A stretch of DNA of 32,252 nucleotides from contig NZ_LDSL01000001.1 in the NCBI RefSeq assembly GCF_001476815.1, forward strand, positions 1 to 32,252, in the 5' to 3' direction. This document shows, one piece after another, positions 1 to 10,344 of this stretch (positions are counted from its first letter, which is position 1; the number at the start of each line of letters is the position of its first letter). Source of the DNA: Pseudacidovorax intermedius. GTDB taxonomy: Bacteria; Pseudomonadota; Gammaproteobacteria; Burkholderiales; Burkholderiaceae_C. The position numbers were made by a program, and so were the translations under genes. The notes under the pieces were generated by a model. It saw nothing but the letters and a program-made list of their open reading frames with translations, ran no database searches and was not told the DNA's origin.

Positions 1-54
1 CAGCGTCTCGGCGCCGGCGGTGCTGCTGGTGCTGCCGCCGGCGCCGAGACGCTG
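1..54. repeat. Perfect 20-bp inverted repeat at the window edge
   Basis: Bases 1-20 are the exact reverse complement of bases 35-54, separated by a 14-base loop (21-34, TGCTGCTGGTGCTG). The right arm is in frame with the QseG-like gene (AETL leading into LAYADRV). The left arm gives a low-complexity run. It could be a genuine hairpin, or a fold-back artefact if base 1 is a contig end. Confidence 0.8.
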
Positions 55-462
55 ACCCGCGTGCTGGCCTATGCCGACCGCGTCCGCGGCCTGCAGACCA
101 GCGACGCCGTCGCCGAAATCGCCCGCCTGGGCGATCCCGGCGAATCCGCGCCGCTGCAGATGCAGCTGGCCCTGGCGCTGGCGCAGACCCGCAACCCGGC
201 CGACCTGGCCCGCGCCACCGCGCTGATGCAGCGCGTCGCCGCCAGCACGCAGGCCGACAGCCAGCCGCTGCAGGCGCTGGCGCGCGTGCTGGCTGCGCGC
301 TACCTGGAACAGCGCCGCGTCGAGGACGACCGCGACCGGCAGGTGGCCCAGCTCAAGGAAGCGCAGCGCCGCATCGACCACCTGAACGACCGCATCGAGG
401 CGCTGCGCGCCATCGAGCGCAGCTTCGGCCGGCCCAGCGGCACAGCCCGGCCGTCGCCCTGA
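1..462 (+). CDS. QseG/YfhG-like protein, C-terminal fragment
   Basis: The frame is open from base 1, so this is the 3' end of a gene that starts outside the window; the GTG at 61 is not a convincing start. The visible part is alpha-helical and alanine-rich, with an 'LAYADRVR' segment and a charged coiled coil near the end (roughly bases 300-420, heptad-like Leu/Ile spacing). It lies 43 bases upstream of glrR. In enterobacteria the order is glrK-yfhG(qseG)-glrR, where QseG is an outer-membrane lipoprotein working with the GlrK/GlrR system. The call rests on position and character; the signal peptide and lipobox cannot be seen. The first 20 codons are low-complexity Ala/Gly and lie within a perfect inverted repeat, so they may not be genuine coding sequence. 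Confidence 0.6.
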   Translation, partial: QRLGAGGAAGAAAGAETLTRVLAYADRVRGLQTSDAVAEIARLGDPGESAPLQMQLALALAQTRNPADLARATALMQRVAASTQADSQPLQALARVLAARYLEQRRVEDDRDRQVAQLKEAQRRIDHLNDRIEALRAIERSFGRPSGTARPSP

Positions 463-505
463 ACACCCGCCCCTGCGCCCCCTTCCACCCGACCCAGGCC
501 AAGCC

Positions 506-1924
<1,419 letters not shown>

Positions 1925-1966
1925 GTCCTTGATTTAGCTGGATTCCGTCCCCCGCACCCAAGGAGT

Positions 1967-1984
1967 TGTCGGGCTGCGGCGACA
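1967..1984 (+). promoter_or_regulatory. Predicted GlrR upstream activating site 2 (TGTC-N10-GACA)
   Basis: TGTC at 1967-1970, ten bases, GACA at 1981-1984: a second exact match to the GlrR operator, 67 bases after the first. It is centred about 130 bases upstream of the predicted sigma-54 start, a normal distance for enhancer-binding proteins. Confidence 0.75.
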
Positions 1985-1994
1985 AAAATCAGGG

Positions 1995-2021
1995 TTTTCA
2001 GCAGGTCGGGCTGAAAATTTT
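1995..2021 (+). terminator. Possible intrinsic terminator of glrR
   Basis: TTTTCAGC (1995-2002) and GCTGAAAA (2010-2017) form an 8-bp stem with a 7-base loop, followed by TTTT (2018-2021). The stem is half A/U, so it is weak. It would end glrR transcription before the opgH promoter. It may instead only provide bendable AT-rich DNA between enhancer sites and promoter. Confidence 0.4.
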
Positions 2022-2046
2022 GCAGAATCGGTCGAGAAAATCCTCT

Positions 2047-2059
2047 CAAGTCACTGATT
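2047..2059 (-). promoter_or_regulatory. Predicted IHF binding site
   Basis: On the minus strand this reads AATCAGTGACTTG, a perfect match to the IHF consensus WATCARNNNNTTR. It lies between the GlrR sites and the sigma-54 promoter, where IHF typically bends DNA to bring the activator to the polymerase. A weaker one-mismatch match lies at 1987-1999 on the plus strand. Confidence 0.65.
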
Positions 2060-2077
2060 CATAAGAACAAAGTTGTG

Positions 2078-2093
2078 TTGGCATGGGGATTGC
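2078..2093 (+). promoter_or_regulatory. Sigma-54 (-24/-12) promoter for opgH
   Basis: TTGGCATGGGGATTGC: the invariant GG (2080-2081) and GC (2092-2093) are exactly ten bases apart. The match to TGGCACG-N4-TTGC has one difference. Transcription would start at about 2105, next to the ATG of the small ORF at 2106. Confidence 0.8.
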
Positions 2094-2105
2094 CCTATAG
2101 CCTGC

Positions 2106-2309
2106 ATGACTCACCCCACCACCTCCCCTGTCATCCTGCGCCCGCAGCGTGATGCACTGCGCCGCAAGGCCGCGCAGACGTCCCGCGTTCGGGCCTTCCG
2201 GAGCCAGACCCACGCGCCGGCGCTGTCCGCCAGCGCCTCGGCGGACTGCGTGTTCAAGCGCCTCCCCGCCATCGGTGAGACCCCCATTTCGAATTTCCAG
2301 CACTGGTAA
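2106..2309 (+). CDS. Small ORF between the sigma-54 promoter and opgH (67 aa)
   Basis: I do not recognise a family. The ORF encodes 67 residues, basic in its N-terminal half, with no membrane segment, ending in 'ETPISNFQHW'. Third codon positions are about 85-90% G or C, like the neighbouring genes, which favours real coding. The ATG falls within a base or so of the start site predicted from the sigma-54 promoter, and no Shine-Dalgarno lies in front, so it would be read from a leaderless message. Its stop codon TAA (2307-2309) forms part of the TAAGG that serves as the opgH ribosome binding site, ten bases before the opgH ATG. That suggests translational coupling or a leader role. It could also be fortuitous. 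Confidence 0.5.
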   Translation: MTHPTTSPVILRPQRDALRRKAAQTSRVRAFRSQTHAPALSASASADCVFKRLPAIGETPISNFQHW

Positions 2310-2318
2310 GGCCTCGCC

Positions 2319-4328
2319 ATGAAACCGAACGAGTTCTCGCACCTGAAGGTCCTGACGCCCGAGCAGTTCCAGTCGCGCCGCCCTGCCGCGCGCGAGGAAC
2401 GCCATCCCAACGCGGTCACGGCGCCGCCGATCAACCGCGGCTCCATGACGCCCCGCCCCTGGCGCGGCTTCTGGAACAGCATCGGCACCGCCCTGCTGCT
2501 CAAGATGGGCGCCGGCCGCGCCCCCGCGGCCGCCCAGCCCGCCGGCCCCGTCCAGCCCTGGGAGCGCGCTGCCAAGCGCCGCCGCCTGACCTTCACGATG
2601 CTGGCCCTGCTCAGCACCGTGCTGGCCTCTGTGCTCTTCGCGCAGGTGCAGCCGGAATACGACAGCGCCCTGCTCGAGTACGGTCAGATCGCCCTGTACG
2701 GCCTGCTGTCCGGCTGGGTCGTCACCGGCTTCGTGACCGCGCTGATGGGCTTCTACGTGTCCGTGCGCGGCGACAAGTACGCCCTGTCGGCCAAGCAGGT
2801 CGTGGACCATCCGATGAACCCGGAGGCCCGCACCGCCATCATCATGCCGATCTGCAACGAGGACGTGGCCACGGTGTTCGCCGGCCTGCGCGCCACCTGC
2901 GAATCGGTGGCCAACACCGGCCACGCGAAGCAGTTCGACGTGTTCGTGCTGTCCGACAGCTACAACCCCGAGATTGCCAAGGCCGAACGCGCCGCCTGGG
3001 AAGAACTGCGCGCCGCCCTGGCCCAGACCTTCGCCGACAGCCCGAACAAGCCGCAGGTCGAGGTGTACTACCGCCTGCGCACCCGCCGCACGCACCGCAA
3101 GGCCGGCAACGTGGCCGATTTCTGCCGCCGCTGGGGCAAGGACTACCGCTACATGGTCGTGCTCGACGCCGATTCGGTGATGAGCGGCGACTGCCTGACC
3201 TCGATGGTCAAGCTGATGGAAGCCAACCCCACCGCCGGCATCATCCAGACCGCCACGCAGGCCATCGGCCACGTGACCCTGCACGCTCGCGCCCAGCAGT
3301 TCGCCAGCCGCGTGACCGGCCGCCTGTTCACCCTGGGCATGCAGTTCTGGCAGCTGGGCGAGTCGCACTACTGGGGCCACAACGCCATCATCCGCGTCGC
3401 GCCCTTCATGGAGCACTGCGCCCTGGCCCCGATCAAGGGCACGGGCGGCATGTCCGGCGGCATCATGAGCCACGACTTCGTCGAGGCCGCCCTGATGCGC
3501 CGCGCCGGCTACCACGTGTGGCTGGTGTCCGACCTGGTCGGCAGCTACGAGCAGCAACCGCCGGACCTGCTGGCCGAACTGCAGCGTGACCGCCGCTGGT
3601 GCCAGGGCAACCTGCAGAACGCCCGCCTGATGGCCGAGCCCGGCATCCACCCGGTGCACCGTGCCATGTTCGTGACCGGCACCATGGCCTATGTGTCCGC
3701 GCCCCTGTGGCTGGCCTTCATGACCCTGGGCACCGCCCTGTGGCTGACGGGTTCGCGCCTGATCGAGAACTGGTCGGTGCTGCCGATGGAACTGGCCGGC
3801 CTGTGGATCTGGACGCTGTGCCTGCTGTTCCTGCCCCGCCTGCTGGGCGTGGCCGCCGTGTTCATGCGCGGCGAGCAGAAGAACTTCGGCGGCGCCTTCA
3901 GCCTGTTCAAGAGCGCTGCGCTCGAAAGCGTCATGGCCATCGTGCAGGCCCCAGTGCGCATGCTGGCCCACTCGCTGTTCGTGATCGTCGCCCTGACCGG
4001 CATCAAGCTGGACTGGAAGTCGCCCCCGCGGGAAGCCGCTGCCGTGCCCTGGAGCGAGGCCTTCAACCGCCTGGCCCCGATGAGCGGCCTGATCGTGGTG
4101 CTCGCCTGCGGCGTGGCCCTGATCGACGCCAGCGCCCTGGTGTGGCTCATGCCCGTCGGCCTGCCGCTGCTGCTGGCCATTCCGATGGCCGTGCTGACCA
4201 GCCGCATCGACGTCGGCAGCGTGATGCGCGAGCGCCACTACCTGCTGATTCCCGAGGAATCGCGCTCGCCCGCCGTGCTGCGTCGCGCCTGGGCCCATGC
4301 CGACCGGCTGGCGCTGAAGGCAGCCTGA
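2319..4328 (+). CDS. opgH: Glucans biosynthesis glucosyltransferase OpgH (MdoH)
   Basis: Inner-membrane family-2 glycosyltransferase that builds the beta-1,2 backbone of osmoregulated periplasmic glucans from UDP-glucose. It has 669 residues against about 847 in E. coli; the cytoplasmic N-terminus and the C-terminal tail are shorter, but the core is complete. Two membrane segments lie at about 91-110 and 124-147. The catalytic domain follows, with PICNEDV at 177-183, LSDSYNP at 211-217, the DAD metal/nucleotide motif (283-285), the SHDF aspartate (386) and QRDRRW (422-427). A cluster of membrane segments fills the C-terminal third, and the protein stops soon after 'LLIPEE'. TAAGG seven bases before the ATG is a plausible ribosome binding site. 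The usual partner opgG is not adjacent. A sigma-54 promoter with GlrR sites lies upstream, and a terminator follows. Confidence 0.95.
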   Translation: MKPNEFSHLKVLTPEQFQSRRPAAREERHPNAVTAPPINRGSMTPRPWRGFWNSIGTALLLKMGAGRAPAAAQPAGPVQPWERAAKRRRLTFTMLALLSTVLASVLFAQVQPEYDSALLEYGQIALYGLLSGWVVTGFVTALMGFYVSVRGDKYALSAKQVVDHPMNPEARTAIIMPICNEDVATVFAGLRATCESVANTGHAKQFDVFVLSDSYNPEIAKAERAAWEELRAALAQTFADSPNKPQVEVYYRLRTRRTHRKAGNVADFCRRWGKDYRYMVVLDADSVMSGDCLTSMVKLMEANPTAGIIQTATQAIGHVTLHARAQQFASRVTGRLFTLGMQFWQLGESHYWGHNAIIRVAPFMEHCALAPIKGTGGMSGGIMSHDFVEAALMRRAGYHVWLVSDLVGSYEQQPPDLLAELQRDRRWCQGNLQNARLMAEPGIHPVHRAMFVTGTMAYVSAPLWLAFMTLGTALWLTGSRLIENWSVLPMELAGLWIWTLCLLFLPRLLGVAAVFMRGEQKNFGGAFSLFKSAALESVMAIVQAPVRMLAHSLFVIVALTGIKLDWKSPPREAAAVPWSEAFNRLAPMSGLIVVLACGVALIDASALVWLMPVGLPLLLAIPMAVLTSRIDVGSVMRERHYLLIPEESRSPAVLRRAWAHADRLALKAA

Positions 4329-4348
4329 GTCAGGCCCCTCGTCCAAAC

Positions 4349-4383
4349 AAAAACGCCCGCGAATTTCGCGGGCGTTTTCTTTT
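4349..4383 (+). terminator. Intrinsic terminator after opgH, probably bidirectional
   Basis: The near-perfect hairpin ACGCCCGCGAA / TTCGCGGGCGT has an A-run before it and TTTTCTTTT after it. It terminates opgH 20 bases past its stop. The A-run gives a T5 tract on the minus strand, so it can also stop leftward ffh transcription. Confidence 0.9.
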
Positions 4384-4391
4384 GGGAGATC

Positions 4392-4464
4392 GGTTCGGGG
4401 CTTGCCGAAGGGGGTATGGGTCGGAGGGCTTGCGCCCAGGCTTCGACAGGCTCAGCCCGAACGG
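4392..4464. repeat. REP-like doublet between opgH and ffh
   Basis: CTTCGACAGGCTCAGCCC at 4441-4458, continuing to 4464, matches a dispersed palindromic repeat that I recall from many proteobacterial genomes. At 4392-4410 a shorter, degenerate, inverted copy (GGTTCGGGGCTTGCCGAAG) forms its own TTCGG/CCGAA hairpin. Inverted pairs of this kind are typical of REP/BIME elements in convergent intergenic DNA. The rest of 4465-4519 shows nothing else. Confidence 0.55.
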
Positions 4465-4519
4465 ATTGGGATCAACCGGACCGGCGGACCCGGCGGATCC
4501 GATGGGACCGATGTCCGCC

Positions 4520-5914
4520 TCAGAAGGGCAGCTTGGGCCCGCCGGGGCCGCCCACGCCAGGCATCCCCGGCATGCCTTTCATGCCACCCAGGCGCTTCAT
4601 CATCTTCATGAGGCCGCCGCCCTTCATCTTCTTCATCATGCCCTGCATCTGCTCGAACTCGTTGAGCAGGCGGTTGACCTCCTGCACCTGCACGCCGGCA
4701 CCGGTGGCGATGCGTTTCTTGCGGCTGGCCTTGATGAGCTCGGGCTTGCGGCGCTCGGTGGGCGTCATGCTATGGATGATGCCCTCCTTGCGGCGGATGT
4801 CGCGCTCGGCGCGCGTCAGGTCGGCCTCGCTGGCCTTGGCGGCCAGTTGCGTCGGCAGCTTGTCCATGAAGCTGGACAGGCCGCCCATCTGCTTCATCTG
4901 CTGCAGCTGGGCCAGGAAGTCCTCCAGGTCGAAATGGCCGCTCTTGACCTTGGTGGCGAGCTTCTTGGCCGCCTCCAGGTCCACGCCGGCCGAGACCTGC
5001 TCGACCAGCGCCACGATGTCGCCCATGCCCAGGATGCGGCCGGCATGGCGCTCGGCGTCGAACACCTCCAGGCCGTCGATCTTCTCGCTGGTGCCGGCGA
5101 ACTTGATCGGCACGCCGGTGATCTGCCGCACCGACAGCGCGGCGCCGCCGCGCGAGTCGCCGTCCATCTTGGTCAGGATGATGCCGGTCAGCGGCAGCGC
5201 TTCCTTGAAGGCCTTGGCGGTGTTGACCGCGTCCTGGCCCTGCATGGCGTCGACGACGAACAGGGTTTCGACGGGATTCAGGGCGCCGTGCAGCGTCTTG
5301 ATTTCCTCCATCAGCACCTCGTCGATGGCCAGGCGGCCGGCGGTGTCGACCAGCAGCACGTCGAAGTAATGGCGCCTGGCGTGGTCCAGCGCGGCGCGGG
5401 CGATGTCCAGCGGCTTCTGGTCGGGCGTGCTGGGGAACCATTCCGCGCCCGCCTGCTTCGTCACCGTCTTGAGCTGCTCGATGGCCGCCGGGCGATACAC
5501 GTCGCCCGACACGGTCAGCACCTTCTTCTTGCGCTTCTCGATCAGGTGCTTGGCCAGCTTGGCGGTGGTGGTGGTCTTGCCGGCGCCCTGCAGGCCGGCC
5601 ATGAGCACCACAGCCGGCGGCTGGGCGTTGAGGTTGATGTCCGAGACGCCCTCGCCCATCGTCGCCGCCAGCTCGCGGTTGACGATGCCCACCAGCGCCT
5701 GGCCGGGCTTGAGGGAGCCCAGCACCTCCTCGCCCATCGCCTTGTCCTTGACGCGGTTGACGAAGTCGCGCACAACGGGCAGCGCCACGTCGGCCTCGAG
5801 CAGCGCCATGCGCACCTCGCGCATCATGTCCTGCACGTTGGTTTCGGTGATGCGCGCCTGTCCGCTCATCTGCTTGACGAGGCGGGAGAACTTGTCGGTG
5901 AGGGCGGTGGCCAT
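4520..5914 (-). CDS. ffh: Signal recognition particle protein Ffh
   Basis: SRP GTPase that binds 4.5S RNA and signal sequences and delivers nascent membrane proteins to FtsY. It has 464 residues from the start chosen. The N domain covers about 1-95. The G domain has P-loop GLQGAGKTT (107-115), DTAGR (190-194) and TKMDGD (248-253). The methionine-rich M domain ends in a Met/Lys/Gly-rich tail (MKKMKGGG, MKMMKRLGGMKG), as expected for the RNA- and signal-binding part. The frame extends ten codons upstream to an ATG at 5944, but family members begin 'MATALTDKFSRL', so 5914 is preferred; neither start has a good Shine-Dalgarno. It is divergent from the CcsA/YpjD-like gene, the same pairing as ffh-ypjD in E. 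coli. Confidence 0.95.
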   Translation of the reverse strand: MATALTDKFSRLVKQMSGQARITETNVQDMMREVRMALLEADVALPVVRDFVNRVKDKAMGEEVLGSLKPGQALVGIVNRELAATMGEGVSDINLNAQPPAVVLMAGLQGAGKTTTTAKLAKHLIEKRKKKVLTVSGDVYRPAAIEQLKTVTKQAGAEWFPSTPDQKPLDIARAALDHARRHYFDVLLVDTAGRLAIDEVLMEEIKTLHGALNPVETLFVVDAMQGQDAVNTAKAFKEALPLTGIILTKMDGDSRGGAALSVRQITGVPIKFAGTSEKIDGLEVFDAERHAGRILGMGDIVALVEQVSAGVDLEAAKKLATKVKSGHFDLEDFLAQLQQMKQMGGLSSFMDKLPTQLAAKASEADLTRAERDIRRKEGIIHSMTPTERRKPELIKASRKKRIATGAGVQVQEVNRLLNEFEQMQGMMKKMKGGGLMKMMKRLGGMKGMPGMPGVGGPGGPKLPF

Positions 5915-6022
5915 GGGGGTGTGGGAATGAGGGCTGGAGGGCATCGGCGCCGTTGCGGCGGCCGCGGGCCGTGGGTGGCACGGCGGGGTGTCTGCGGGCC
6001 CGGCCGGCAGGAGGCCAAAGGC

Positions 6023-6028
6023 TAAACT
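6023..6028 (+). promoter_or_regulatory. -10-like hexamer placing the CcsA/YpjD-like mRNA start at its ATG
   Basis: TAAACT lies six bases before the ATG at 6035. There is no Shine-Dalgarno within the normal window (an AGGAGG at 6009-6014 is about 20 bases away). No convincing -35 is visible. The geometry predicts a leaderless transcript. Confidence 0.45.
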
Positions 6029-6034
6029 CAGCGG

Positions 6035-6844
6035 ATGATTCTAGCGAGCCCCTCCCCACTCAGCGTGGCCCTGGGCATCGCCACGGCTGCGGCATACGGC
6101 GTGGCCGCCCTCCTCTCCGACCGGCTCAACCGCGGCGCCACGCAGGCCGTGGTGGCGGTGGCCTGGCTGCTGCACGCGGCAGCACTGGCCACCGGGCTGC
6201 TGCCGGGCACGCCGCACTTCGGCTTCGCCCCGGCGCTGTCGATGACGGCCTGGCTGGTGATGACCGTCTATGCGGTGGAGAGCCGGCTGTTTCCGGGCCT
6301 CACGGTACGGCGCGTGCTCGCCATGCTGGGCGCGCTGGCGGCCCTGCTGGCGGCGGCCTTCCCGGGCACGCCGCTGCACATGTCGGCCTCGCCCTGGCTG
6401 CCGCTGCACCTGGCGCTGGGCATCGCCTCCTACGGCCTGTTCGGCGCGGCCGTGGTGCATGCCTGGCTGATGACGCGTGCCGAGCGCCGCATCCGCCAGG
6501 CGGCCGATCCCCATGCCGGCCTGCCGCTGCTGACGCTGGAGCGCCTGACCTTCCGCTTCGTCACCGCCGGCTTCGTGCTGCTGTCGGCCACGCTGCTGGC
6601 CGGCCTGCTGTTCAGCGAGACGCTCTACGGCCCGCAGGTGCGCGCCTGGAAATGGGACCACAAGACGGTGTTCTCGCTGCTGGCCTGGCTGAGCTTCGCC
6701 ATCCTCCTGGCCGGGCGCCACCGCTTCGGCTGGCGCGGGCGCACCGCCAAACGGGTGCTCTATGCCGGCGCCGTGCTGCTGCTGCTGGCCTACGTGGGCT
6801 CGCGCTTCGTGCTCGAGGTGGTGCTGCACCGCGCGCCGGCCTGA
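6035..6844 (+). CDS. CcsA/YpjD-family inner-membrane protein
   Basis: A 269-residue integral membrane protein with about eight hydrophobic segments. The pattern is that of the cytochrome c assembly (CcsA/CcmC) fold as found in YpjD. Conserved features include a histidine in 'LPLHLALGIASYGLF' (mid-protein), 'SETLYGPQVRAWKWDHK' and 'SFAILLAGRHRFGWRGR' near the C-terminus. CcsA/CcmC relatives bind or export heme; YpjD itself is less well defined (in E. coli, as CorE, it is linked to divalent cation handling), so substrate and role are open. The divergent arrangement with ffh is conserved in proteobacteria. The next gene starts five bases after the stop, suggesting co-transcription with the PP0621-type gene and pilSR. 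Confidence 0.8.
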   Translation: MILASPSPLSVALGIATAAAYGVAALLSDRLNRGATQAVVAVAWLLHAAALATGLLPGTPHFGFAPALSMTAWLVMTVYAVESRLFPGLTVRRVLAMLGALAALLAAAFPGTPLHMSASPWLPLHLALGIASYGLFGAAVVHAWLMTRAERRIRQAADPHAGLPLLTLERLTFRFVTAGFVLLSATLLAGLLFSETLYGPQVRAWKWDHKTVFSLLAWLSFAILLAGRHRFGWRGRTAKRVLYAGAVLLLLAYVGSRFVLEVVLHRAPA

Positions 6845-6848
6845 ACGC

Positions 6849-7085
6849 ATGAAGTACCTGCTCGTGATCGCCGTGGTGGCCGTGGCCATCTGGATCTGGC
6901 GGCGCAACCGCCAGGACGAACTGGACGAGGCCCGCCCACGGCCGCAGCCGCGGCCGGCGGTCAAGGGCCCGCAGCCCATGGTGCGCTGCAGTCACTGCGG
7001 CATGCACCTGCCTGCGACCGAGGCCATCGACGGTCCGGGCGGCCCCTTCTGCAGCGAACGGCACCGCCAGGCCGCACGCCGATGA
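6849..7085 (+). CDS. PP0621-family small membrane-anchored zinc-ribbon protein
   Basis: 78 residues: one N-terminal membrane helix (about 3-14, LLVIAVVAVAIWIW), a short charged, proline-rich linker, then a candidate metal site CSHC followed by a third Cys in 'GPFCSERHR'. The histidine of that last motif could be the fourth ligand. It matches the small 'PP0621 family' proteins usually found between the ypjD-like gene and pilS in Burkholderiales. Function is unknown. Its stop overlaps the pilS start (ATGA), indicating translational coupling and a common operon. Confidence 0.8.
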   Translation: MKYLLVIAVVAVAIWIWRRNRQDELDEARPRPQPRPAVKGPQPMVRCSHCGMHLPATEAIDGPGGPFCSERHRQAARR

Positions 7086-8773
7086 GCGGCCAGCGGGCCC
7101 GGCCCGCCCATTCGGACTGGGCCGCGCTGGAGCCGCGGGCCGAGCGCAGCCAGGCCCTGCTGCGCGTGTGGCGCGGCTTCATGACGGCGCGGCCCGCGGT
7201 GGGCGTCCTGCTGCTGGTGCTGCAGGGCATCGCGGTCGCGCTCGGCCAGCCGCCGCACCTGCCCACGCTGGCCCTGACGACGCTGTACGCCGCCTTCGCC
7301 TTCGTCGAGCGCCTGCGCACGCCCAGCCGCCTGCCGCTGCGCCGGCTGGGCCTGAGCTGGCTGCGCTGCATCGGGCTGGACCTGGCGGTGTTCGCCCTGC
7401 TGCAGGGCCTGCAGGCGGGCGCCGTCAACTACACGCCGCTGTTCGCGCTGCCCATCCTGATGGCCGCCGTCGCCGGTGGCCTGCTGGTGGGCCTGGCCAC
7501 CACCTCGGCGGCCACGCTGCTGCTGCTGGCCGAGGCCCTGCGCTTCCAGTTCACCGCCGCGCCCGACGCGCCGGGGCGGCTGCTGCAGGCGGCGCTGACC
7601 GGCATCGGCCTGTACGTGCTGGCCTTCCTCGCCAACCAGCTGGCCCAGCGCCTGACCCGCGAGGAAGCCCGGGCCAGCCACAGCCAGGATTCGGCCGAGG
7701 TGCAGGCGCGCATCAACGTGCTGGTGATCGAAGCGCTGGCCGAAGGCGTGCTGGTGGTGGACGAAGGCGGCCGGGTGCACACCGCCAACCCGGCGGCCGA
7801 TGCCATGCTCGGCGGCGGCCTGGACGGCGCCGCGCTGCCGCGCGCGCTGGCCGCGAACCCGGCCTGGCAGCCGCTGGCGGAACTGGCGCGGCGCACCTTC
7901 GACGAACGCGCCGACCAGAGCGCCGACCTGCCCGTGGCCCAGCCGCACACCGCGCCGCGCGAGCTGCGGCTGCGCACCCGGCTCACCGCCGTCGAAGGCG
8001 CGCTCGACCGCGGCTTCTGCGTCATGTTCCTGCAGGACCTGCGTGCGCTCGAGGCCCGCATCCGCACCGAGAAAATGGCCGCCATGGGCCGCATGTCGGC
8101 CGCGGTGGCGCACGAGATCCGCAATCCGCTGGCCGCCATCACCCAGGCCAGCGCCCTGCTCGACGAGGACCTGGCCGAGCCTTCGCAGAAGCAGCTCAAC
8201 GCCATGGTGCAGCAGAACGCGCGCCGCCTCGGCCGCATCGTGGACGAGGTGCTGGACGTGGCCCGGGCCCGCCAGCAGGGCGGCGACCCCGGCCGCGGCA
8301 CGGCCCTGCCCCTGGCGGCCGGCGCCTATGCCATGGTCGACGAATGGAGCCGCCAGAGCGGCCGGACCCGGCCGGTGCTGCGGCTGGTCGAGCGGCTGCC
8401 GGCGGTGCGCTTCAACGAGGAGCACCTGCGCCGCATCCTGGTCAACCTGCTGGACAACGCGGCCCGCTACGCCGGGCCCGACGCGGCGGCGATCCAGGTG
8501 CACACCTTCGCCGCCGGCGACGGCCGGCCCACGCTGGTGGTCTGGAGCGACGGGCCGCCGCTGGAGCCTGGCGTCGAGCGCCACTTGTTCGAGCCCTTCT
8601 TTTCATCGGAAAGCCGGTCGAGCGGCCTGGGCCTGTTCATCTGCCGCGAGCTGTGCGAGCGCCACGGCGCCACCATCCGCTACGAGCGCCTGCGGCCCGA
8701 GCCCGGCGCGCCCGCCGGCAATGCCTTCGTGCTCGGCTTCGCCACGGCCGGCGAGGCGGCTTTGCCACAATAG
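7082..8773 (+). CDS. pilS: Sensor histidine kinase PilS
   Basis: A 563-residue membrane sensor kinase. The N-terminal 190 residues hold about six hydrophobic segments, as in PilS. A PAS-like domain follows (about 215-330, 'EALAEGVLVVDEGGRVHTANPAA'). Next come the dimerisation/phospho-acceptor helix 'AAVAHEIRNPLAAI' with His344 and an ATPase domain with N-box 'LVNLLDNAARYA', 'WSDGPP' and 'SGLGLFICRELCERHG'. PilS phosphorylates PilR, which activates pilin transcription with sigma-54 in Pseudomonas. Adjacency to pilR supports the name. No other pilus gene is in the window, so which pilus genes it controls is not shown. The start overlaps the PP0621-type stop by four bases. Confidence 0.88.
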   Translation: MSGQRARPAHSDWAALEPRAERSQALLRVWRGFMTARPAVGVLLLVLQGIAVALGQPPHLPTLALTTLYAAFAFVERLRTPSRLPLRRLGLSWLRCIGLDLAVFALLQGLQAGAVNYTPLFALPILMAAVAGGLLVGLATTSAATLLLLAEALRFQFTAAPDAPGRLLQAALTGIGLYVLAFLANQLAQRLTREEARASHSQDSAEVQARINVLVIEALAEGVLVVDEGGRVHTANPAADAMLGGGLDGAALPRALAANPAWQPLAELARRTFDERADQSADLPVAQPHTAPRELRLRTRLTAVEGALDRGFCVMFLQDLRALEARIRTEKMAAMGRMSAAVAHEIRNPLAAITQASALLDEDLAEPSQKQLNAMVQQNARRLGRIVDEVLDVARARQQGGDPGRGTALPLAAGAYAMVDEWSRQSGRTRPVLRLVERLPAVRFNEEHLRRILVNLLDNAARYAGPDAAAIQVHTFAAGDGRPTLVVWSDGPPLEPGVERHLFEPFFSSESRSSGLGLFICRELCERHGATIRYERLRPEPGAPAGNAFVLGFATAGEAALPQ

Positions 8774-8778
8774 CCCGC

Positions 8779-10327
<1,549 letters not shown>

Positions 10328-10344
<17 letters not shown>

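Noticed and set aside
2106-2309. The small ORF as a frameshifted N-terminus of OpgH
   Set aside because: opgH has its own ATG and ribosome binding site and a complete-looking start; the frames are separated by a stop and I see no homology to the OpgH N-terminus.
2046-4346. 766-codon minus-strand ORF, and 808-codon plus-strand ORF at 3599-6025
   Set aside because: Both are antisense or out-of-frame shadows of opgH and ffh, a normal result of high GC content.
7168-8778. Long open frame continuous with pilR, giving a 1058-codon ORF
   Set aside because: It overlaps pilS in another frame, is Arg/Ala/Gly-rich without domains, and the receiver domain of PilR begins right after the GTG at 8779.
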